From assembly GCF_022581195.2 (NCBI RefSeq), contig NC_061482.1, positions 13,082,001 to 13,146,000 on the forward strand: 64,000 nucleotides of DNA. The letters are read 5' to 3'. The position numbers and the translations under genes are program-made. Positions 57,308-64,000 of the stretch are shown in pieces. Below the pieces are notes generated by a model. The model ran no database searches. It saw only the letters and a program-made list of their open reading frames with translations, and had not been told where the DNA came from. This DNA comes from Helicoverpa zea (Eukaryota > Arthropoda > Insecta > Lepidoptera > Noctuidae). Position 1 is the first letter of the stretch; each line of letters begins with the position of its first letter.

Positions 57308-57862
57308 GAATTCAAGACTGGAAGTGCTAGCGGTAATGCAGAAAGGAAGGAATAGGTGTACTAATGTTGTATAACTTTGCGTGTTGTGATTACGTTATAT
57401 TTTTGGACGTATTTTATAACCAGTGTTTCGGCTATTATTCCGATTACCTCTTAGTTTGTACTACAACCATCAGTCGATAATACTTAGGTTAAGTATTTAG
57501 GCACCTAAAATCATTATGGGACCATAGACGGTGGCTGACTTAGTAATTTAGAAGGCAATGCAGATTTTTAGAGGAGACTAAAGCTCATAAAAGATGTTTG
57601 TTTACATAGTAGCCATTAATAACTAAGTAGCTCACTACTGGGTTGTGATACGATTTCAGGAAAACGAAGAACCGTTTCCACCACTAATCATTAAATGTTT
57701 AGCGCTTAAATGTAATTTAAAAGTATAGTGAAATAGTAAACATTAGGTACTGATAAATAGGTGCCTGAGACAACATGCTGGTTCGTACATAGGTCGACGA
57801 TGGCACAGACAGTTTATGTAGCGGTACTTTCTACATATTCTCTATTTAAGTAAGCACTAAAG
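57308..57862 (+). other. CalpC 3' flank, probable 3' UTR
   Basis: No repeat family was recognised. Weak poly(A) signals occur (ATTAAA at about 57687). AATAAA at 58218-58223 and 59159-59164 lie further out, beyond a transposon. The true end is not determinable here. Confidence 0.35.
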
Positions 57863-58160
57863 CAGCCACACTCAACCTTTCTCAATTTTAAATTTTTGGC
57901 GGGGCCACATGGACCATAGACAAATCAAAGAAGACGCGCAGGTCGCAAAAAAATTGGTGAAAAAAAACCGACGAAGTTGGAATCGCGCACGAGGGGTTCG
58001 AGTACTATACATCGAAGCACAGACCAGTACATAAATGAAGGGCGCGATTATTTTTTTGGTCGTTTCAAATCCCCCTTTCACCCTTTGATGTTTTGTATCT
58101 GGGGCTGATCCAGGTGGGTCAATCACAAAGGCTCGGCAGGTCGCAGGATGAGTATGGCTG
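57863..58160. mobile_element. hAT-like non-autonomous element
   Basis: The left end CAGCCACACTCAACC and right end GGATGAGTATGGCTG are inverted with two mismatches, and begin CAG. Flanks CACTAAAG and CACTAACA share 6 of 8 bases, a decayed 8-bp target duplication. No coding content. Confidence 0.65.
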
Positions 58161-60335
58161 CACTAACAGTAGACAATCTTGATAGAACTTTTTACACAAA
58201 CACCTACATATAAAACAAATAAATTAAGTACCTACCTACTGCTTAAAGTAATGCTCCAATTAATATCTGTATCTTTGTATTAGGTTTTTAAATTCACATT
58301 TACCTTTTATAAACTTTTCTGTAAAAATATTTATATGGAGATAAAATAACTATTAAGTTGATATACCTACTCTTAGGGAACCCACACAAAACTGCGATGC
58401 GATGCGGCCTAGGAAACATGTGTCTTATAAGGAGGAGCCACTGAACACTAAACTAAGAAGAAATAATAAATGGTGTTAGACAAGCGACGTATATAAACTC
58501 TTTTGCAAAAAAAAATCTACTAACATATTCCAATCATTAAAACCATTTGAAGCAAACATAAAGTTCTAAGAACTTTTTTTGCACCAGAGTGTATTTAATT
58601 TTTCTATTTAATAATTAATTATCTTGATAATGCATGATTGAACCAAAATAAATTTGTTCAACGTTCAAATTAATTTATTCAATACGATATCAGAGGTCCA
58701 TTGTTAATAACCAGCCGTTTTCCCGCGGTTTCACCCACGTCCCACGAGAAATACCTTCTGTACCGGGATAAAATATAGCCTTACTCAGGAAGAAGAACTT
58801 TCGAACAGCGAAAAATGTATTCAAAGCACTTATTCCGCAGTGCACTAAAGTTTGTTTTGTGTGGGCGCCCTAATATAAAGTTCATCGAACACGAGTAGCA
58901 ATTTTCCATACCTAGCTTATGAACACAAAATATACCTAAGCTGTAATGATCTCGCTTAACTCAAAATAATAATTAGCCTTTTTAAATTTAGGTGTAAATA
59001 ATAGAATCGTAAATCCACCGGCTTGGTACTTGCATAAGTTAGGAATTAGTGTAGGTTCCTACATAATTGATTTCGAAACACGGAAATTGAAATGTACGTA
59101 CCTATTTTTTGGTTTTGTTTTCATTGCATGTAAGTGAAATACCTATATCTGGTTGACGAATAAAGTGATTTGTATAAAACCTATTTTGTTGTTTTATTCT
59201 AGACCAGCGGTTTCACCCGCATCCCCTGGGAACTACTTCCCATACCGGGATAAAAAGTAGCCTATAGCCTTCCTCGATAAATGGGCTATCTAACACTGAA
59301 AGAAATTTTCAAATCGGACCAAAAGTTCATTAGATTAGCGCGTTCAAACAAACTCTTCAGCTTTATAATATTAGTATAGTACCTGTGTTACTAATACATA
59401 TTAAGTTTAGTAAAGAGGTGAGTATATCTACCTACTTAGATTTTTTGTTTATTTTTACCCTAAAGTAGGAGTCTATCGTATGTCGCTTACGTAAAATTAG
59501 CAGAATCGAGTCCCAGACTGGAAGCCGAACTCAACATAAGAAAAGGCTTGGCGGACGGCAGGTGAGTTGATAATGTGAAAGGGCCTAAATAATTGCTATG
59601 CACTTTTACTGTCATGGTATAGCATTTTTATTTTTGCGGTTATTGAAAATACAAGGTAATTTTTACCGTGATTAGGTTTTGCTTCTTTGTGGACTTGACT
59701 CAAATTGTACAGCTGTTTTAATTCCACGACTGGGGTTCGATTCCCCGTTGAAGAAAGCCTTATATATATATATAAGCCGAAGAAATTTTTGTTTTTTTTT
59801 TATATAGCATAGCATACTTACTACATTTTTTTTTAAATATGTCTATAATCTGTAGATACATTTTGTAGGATAAATAAAAATGACTCTGATGAACAAATTG
59901 ATCTATTATTATTCTACTTATAAATAATACAAACTCAACTACATAATACTATTTACAGCAACTTCACGATTAAATCACCAAATCACAGCAAGAACGGCAA
60001 TCTATTTAGGTACAGTCAATGCTAAAGTCACTATACAATTGTGTCATATCCAAATTCCCAAAACAGCTGCACATCGCATTTAACAGGGCTCATAAATGAA
60101 TACGTAATGCACGTATGCACACATCTGAGCGATATTAAACCGACCAAATAGTTTGATTGAATTCACAGAGTCCATAAATTGCTTGACTACACAAATGCTA
60201 GAAAGCAGCAGTTTTGGGAATTCGGCTGTGTATTACAAAGCAAACTGGAGGCAATAACGGGGTAAACTATTTCTTATGGATCCAACTATGCGATGAATTT
60301 AATTTACTCTCCCAATGTCTTTCAGCAAAGATGCA
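58161..60335. other. Intergenic region with scattered repeats
   Basis: 58705-58850 and 59205-59390 are family B copies (the second ends CTTTATAATATTAGTATAG). 59510-59565 is a family A tail (GACTGGAAGCCGAACTCAAC). 59760-59775 is a short TA run. No gene is seen. Confidence 0.5.
59728..59760 (+). pseudogene. tRNA-like T-arm fragment
   Basis: CTGGGGTTCGATTCCCCG matches a tRNA T arm with its B box. There is no matching acceptor or anticodon arm upstream, so it is a tRNA or SINE-head remnant. Confidence 0.35.
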
Positions 60336-60339
60336 TGAT

Positions 60340-60545
60340 GAAGGGTAGTGGCCTAGTCGGTAAAGCACCAATCTCTGAAGTATTAGTGTATGGGTTGGAT
60401 TCCAGATTACAAATTAAGTCCATGGTTTGTGTTTTGTAAACACAAAATTAGAACTTTATTGCTAGAGGCTAAACACAGGTATGCCACTGCAAGTGGATAG
60501 ACTTATAGAAGTCAATATCAACATTGTTGGAAAAAAGCAAGGCTG
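60340..60545 (+). mobile_element. SINE family A relative with tRNA-like head
   Basis: A box TGGCCTAGTCGG (60349-60360) and a mutated B box GGTTGGATTCC (60393-60403) are followed by a short body and the tail CAATATCAACATTGTTGG, AAAAAAGCAAGGCTGA. It overlaps the region where the Sdhaf3 transcript should end, on the opposite strand. Confidence 0.7.
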
Positions 60546-60790
60546 AATCAGTTTAAAACTTATGAGAGTTAAGTAAGGTCTTAATGGTTTCAAGCTAATG
60601 AAAGGCATGTCACCTATTGCTGCAGTAATCTCCTGAATGATTTATGCTCTCAATAATCTAGCATATGTCATATCTGTACACAAAATCTATGATGATGATG
60701 ATCTGTCTTCAACCTCTTTCAAATTAAGCTCAATCCATAAGAAATATCTCAATAAATTCAGATACTGAAACAAAATTACTTAAACTTAAA

Positions 60791-61510
60791 TCATTTCTTA
60801 TCTTCAATGTCGTTTTTACTAGTGGGTTCCGTAGCTGCTTTGTGGAGTTCATACAATTGAACTAGTTGCTCATCAGTCATGTGGTCTAGAAGTTGAGGGT
60901 CTAGGTATTCACCTACTTTCTTCTTCTTCACTTGCTGTAGGGGTTTCATCTGCTTAGCTAATGTTATTGCATAGTCCTGAAATAGAATAAGAAAGATTTT
61001 ATTATCTCCCCAAGTACATCATGTATCTGGATAATAATTAATCAGGTATTGTTTATGCTTCTGGAATTAATCAACTTTTAAAAATGGTGGTATCAACATA
61101 CTTTGTTGTGTCAATTACAAAGTTTTTGAAAACTAGTTGTTTTGCCATAGTTTTACCACTGACCTGGGATAACTTCTGCCCATTCCCGGATAAAATATAA
61201 CCTAGATTACTAGGGAATTGGGCAGCATTCCAATAGCGAAAGAATTTTTAAGTTATTTTTTTTTGGGTACAAATAAATATAGAAATGTTTCCTCTTTATT
61301 ATATAACAATAGGTGATAACTAAGGCCACATACCGTCCATTCGTTGAGGAATATCTTTGCTTCCTCAGGGTTACATTTCTTATGCCTTTTGAATTCATCT
61401 CTTGCATAGTTATCACCCATGATCCTAAGCTCTGGCGGCAGAGCTCTATGGACTCTGAATATCAGCTTATAAAGCCGACGAACACGGGCTGCATGTTCCA
61501 ACGATGTCAT
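60791..61510 (-). CDS. Sdhaf3: Succinate dehydrogenase assembly factor 3 (ACN9/LYR family), two exons
   Basis: Exon 1 is 61510-61334 (59 codons, ending NEWT before GTATGT). Exon 2 is 60976-60791 (61 codons plus TGA), after an acceptor reading TTCTATTTCAG. The phase is 0 and the product is 120 aa, close to the usual family length. The N-terminal LYR-type motif reads RRLYKLIFRVHRALPP, followed by GDNYARDEFKRHK and, after the junction, DYAITLAKQM and DEQLVQLYEL, all typical of SDHAF3. The protein acts in the mitochondrial matrix and helps mature the iron-sulphur subunit of complex II. The intron (60977-61333) holds a degraded family B repeat. A possible acceptor (TTTTTCAG) ends about 7 bases before the ATG, so a 5' UTR exon may exist. 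The gene is convergent with CalpC, with about 3.5 kb between stop codons. A poly(A) signal candidate lies at 60455-60460 on this strand. Confidence 0.95.
60977..61333 (-). other. Sdhaf3 intron with a family B copy
   Basis: 61140-61315 reads GTTTTACCACTGACCTGGGA, CTTCTGCCCATTCCCGGATA and CCTCTTTATTATATAACA, a diverged family B copy on the + strand. Confidence 0.6.
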
Positions 61511-62095
61511 AGGTACTGAAAAATATCAGGAAGCAACCATTCATGAAATGCATCGTAGGGGTAATAGTTGAAAACCGTTTCTAAGTATTCGTCAAAATGA
61601 CAGAAACTGTAGCTCGCATTCGATTTCATGGAGTTAATTCGTCGAAAAGGAAGTTTTTGTACATTTATTGGCAATAGTTAAATTGGGATCAAAACATTTT
61701 CATAACCTAAAAAAGATTCATAGGACTTAATAATTGAAACTTACATACAACGTTGTTACAAAAATATTCAAGATTATGTTATATATGTTTTTTGAATAAT
61801 AGAAAATCCTATTTATGTAGTAGGTATTACAGAAGCCTTTTATTATGGAATTTTGGAAACCTGAAACATTTGTCAGTTTGACAGAGAAGGATTTGTCAAG
61901 TGCACGTCAACTGTCAACTTTGTTCTACACACATGGAATTAATAAGTACTACGTACAACTGGAAAGCCTACCTACTGTGCGACTAAGCACGCGCCGAGTG
62001 AGAGGTCATAAATCTTGGTTCGTCTCTTTCTAACTAGTGTAACCATTCTAATCTGTACACATTGGACATTTATATAAAAAAATAACATAATGCCT
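61511..62095. other. Upstream region of Sdhaf3
   Basis: A possible acceptor at 61518 on the - strand suggests a 5' UTR exon further up, which I could not place. No TATA box is convincing. No other gene is seen. Confidence 0.3.
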
Positions 62096-62099
62096 ACAA

Positions 62100-62945
62100 A
62101 TAAATTTAATAATAATAACCGCAGGGCATCTGAGGCGGATGACGGGGAGTAGCGACCCCGCGGGGCTATATATCCGAGTGCTCCAGGGAGAATATACTGT
62201 CCCCCATCTCCGGCCTGCCGGAGTGAAGCATGACGGGGGATAGGTCTCCCACCTCTTGGCTTGCCTTCATTGGCCGTCCAGAGTGGAGTCGCTAGAGCAG
62301 GGTTAGCAGCCCTGCTCGAGGGTAGGTGCCTCGTGGTAAGTGGCGAGTGGGCCGGTGATGCTGGACCCACAGGGAGCGCGTGATCTGCGTTTAAAGTCCG
62401 CCGAGGTATCCTCACCCCTCAGCCGCTCATGTACCTGTTGCCCTCTTGTTGCAATTCAGCGACTGATTCCTGGGGGCCCAGTAAGCGAGGTGGTGGTGGT
62501 TTAATACATTGTCATCGACAGGTGCCATAGTTCCTGTGTAGTCTCCCCATTCCTAGTCCATTAGCATCCCATCACAATAGCCCAAGGTAGTTTTCATCCA
62601 TAGTTAGCAATAGTTTAGCACTGAACCGGGGATTGTCCTTTTTTTTTTTTTTAACGACGTCAAAATCGTCAAATGCCCCTCCCGCTGTGGGTTAGCAGCG
62701 GTGAGGGAGTGTCAGACTCTTACTGACTAAAAACCGTCGTGTTCCGTCATAGGCCTTTTATGTACCAGGGCCGCGGTATCTCTTTCGAACAACCGGGAGC
62801 CCCGGCAGGCCTTGGCCATGCTGGGCCCCGCTACCAGGGATTGTCCTTGGGTACATTTCTATAGTGCATACAGGGATAATCGAAGGTTTTGTGCCCCACG
62901 TTCGCCTCCCAAAAATCCGGGACTCCATAATCCCGAGGTCTGGAA
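62100..62945 (+). mobile_element. Family D retroelement piece, interrupted
   Basis: 62100-62505 is GC-rich (CCTCTTGGCTTGCCTTCATT, GAGGTATCCTCACCCCTCAG). 62507-62640 plus 62849-62945 match the family D copy at 9.59 kb. It looks like the 3' part of a non-LTR element; no open frame of note was recognised. It is split by the insertion at 62641. Confidence 0.65.
62641..62832 (-). mobile_element. Family E poly(A) retroelement nested in family D
   Basis: A + strand T run of about 12-14 bases marks the poly(A) tail of a - strand insertion. Flanks ACCGGGGATTGTCCTT (62625-62640) and ACCAGGGATTGTCCTT (62833-62848) are a 16-bp target duplication with one mismatch. The content (CTCACCGCTGCTAACCCACA, GACGGAACACGACGG on the element strand) matches 3030-3205 and 10245-10318. 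Confidence 0.9.
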
Positions 62946-63354
62946 AAGACATACACATAATAATAAAACTTTTAACACGAAATTAAAATATTTTTGGAAT
63001 CGCACCCTGCGATCCCGAGGAAAACGGTTTCAAATGTTCTCCATAGATAATCACTTTACAAAGTCTAAGGCATTTGCCCAGTAGTGGGAGTGGTCAAAAT
63101 ATACGCAGAATCGTAAAGCTTAATTTAACATAGGATTTAAACACTAACTAAATCGTTCTAAATAAAAAAACTCATTGTTACAAATCTGCTTTTATTATCC
63201 CAATTTGTATCATTTGTCTCCTATCTGAATAGTAAAGAACACCATAATAAGGTGGTCGTATGAAATTTTTCGGTTAGCATGTTTACACCTAGGTACTTGC
63301 TACATGTGGCCTCTAAAGGACGGCTGATAATTTAAAACTCCACTGTATATGATA
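62946..63354. other. AT-rich, no supported gene
   Basis: Nothing was recognised. Confidence 0.35.
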
Positions 63355-63355
63355 G

Positions 63356-63735
63356 ACTAGCTTCTGCCAGCGGTTTTACCCGCATCCCATGGGAACCTCT
63401 GCACGAACCCGGATAAAAAGTAGCCAATAGCCTTCCTCGATAAATGGGCTATCTAACACCGAAAGAATTGTTCAAATCGGACCAGTAGTTCCTGAGATTA
63501 GCGCGTTCAAACAAACAAACAAACTCTTCAGCTTTATATTAGTATAGACTAACTTCTGTCAGCGGTTTCACCCGCATCCCGTAGGAACCACGGCACGAAC
63601 CCGGATAAAAAGTAGCCTATAGCCTTCCTCGATAAATGGGCTATCTAACACTGAAAGAATTTTTCAAATAGTTCTTGAGATTAGCGCGTTCAAACAAACA
63701 AACAAACTCTTCAGCTTTATAATATTAGTATAGAT
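63356..63735 (+). repeat. Two tandem family B copies
   Basis: Unit 1 (63356-63547) and unit 2 (63548-63735) both run from CTTCTGCCAGCGGTT (or CTTCTGTCAGCGGTT), through GAACCCGGATAAAAAGTAGC and GATAAATGGGCTATCTAACA, to CAAACAAACAAAC and CTTCAGCTTTATA. Unit 2 lacks the CGGACCAG segment. These are the best copies for a consensus. Confidence 0.85.
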
Positions 63736-63794
63736 AATGATGCAGTAGTTAGCCAAGGCGTTAGGTACTCGGTGTTTAGTTAGCTTAAGGGCAT

Positions 63795-63916
63795 AAACTG
63801 CGTTAAGCGTGTGCACGCACGTGAGCACGTCGCGGGCCACGCTTCTGGTGCACGCACGTGAGCACGTTCGCGTGCTTATGCGCGGGCATCGGCGCGTGCA
63901 TCCGCGTACGCAGTTT
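63795..63916. mobile_element. GC-rich MITE-like segment with internal direct repeats
   Basis: AAACTGCGT at the left and ACGCAGTTT at the right are inverted. GTGCACGCACGTGAGCACGT occurs twice, about 38 bases apart. Further GC-rich sequence continues to the window edge, so the true right end may lie outside. Confidence 0.5.
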
Positions 63917-64000
63917 TCTCAGTACAAAATTTGTCATTTTTTGTTATGGGCCGGGCACGCGCGTGCGGTCGGTTCGAGATAGCGCTGTCAACTGAACAAG

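Noticed and set aside
57862..58161. Exact 8-bp duplication for the element at 57.9 kb
   Set aside because: Only 6 of 8 bases agree and the terminal repeats have mismatches, so it is reported as hAT-like with lower confidence.

Overview
The window is animal nuclear DNA, almost certainly from a moth or butterfly (Lepidoptera). It is AT-rich, has GT-AG introns, and is dense in short interspersed repeats of the kinds common in Lepidoptera. These include a tRNA-derived SINE ending in GATGATGA, a repeat ending in TTTATAATATTAGTATAG, RTE and R1 non-LTR fragments, and many MITEs. There is no operon structure, no CRISPR array and no sign of prokaryotic sequence. The assignment is by inference from repeat style and gene type, not by a database search.

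Layout. 0-2.6 kb: probably the last exon(s) and 3' UTR of an unrecognised + strand gene. 2.6-22 kb: mainly repeats, with two candidate TATA promoters with downstream splice donors (10.5 and 14.8 kb), a decayed R1 reverse transcriptase, a hAT-like element with a perfect 8-bp target duplication (16.8 kb), a 172-bp-arm inverted repeat (17.3 kb), a 123-bp tandem array (18.1 kb) and a 1.5-kb element with perfect 156-bp terminal inverted repeats and an 8-bp target duplication (20.1-21.7 kb).

26.4-57.3 kb (+): a complete 13-exon calpain coding sequence of 645 residues, best read as Calpain-C. All three catalytic positions are replaced (Cys to Lys, His to Met, Asn to Arg), so it is a predicted pseudoprotease. 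Its introns hold a canonical tRNA-Asp(GUC) gene with a degraded second copy, many MITEs, and, inside the 15.2-kb second intron, a complete intronless gene for translation release factor eRF3 (725 aa, 39.9-42.0 kb, same strand). Also in that intron are a 5'-truncated RTE retrotransposon with an open reverse transcriptase frame (45.2-46.7 kb, - strand) and a perfect 30-bp-stem hairpin (50.3 kb).

60.8-61.5 kb (-): the two-exon Sdhaf3 (ACN9) gene, which encodes the mitochondrial succinate dehydrogenase assembly factor 3 (120 aa), convergent with the calpain gene. 62-64 kb: retroelement remains, including one element inserted into another whose uninterrupted relative sits at 9.6 kb, and tandem interspersed repeats.

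The three protein genes have unrelated jobs: a calpain-fold scaffold, translation termination, and complex II assembly. The main points of biological interest are the nested intronless eRF3, the triple-dead calpain, the long-TIR element, the two large hairpins, and a shared 3' tail that ties the SINE family to the RTE family. Interspersed families are called A to E here: A, tRNA-derived SINE with an RTE-like tail; B, the repeat with CACCCGC(G/A)TCCC and TATAATATTAGTATAG; C, the element with GATCTGATGATGGAAACCC, which also carries the 123-bp units; D, the element with GGGATTGTCCTTGGG; E, the poly(A)-tailed element with GACGGAACACGACGG.
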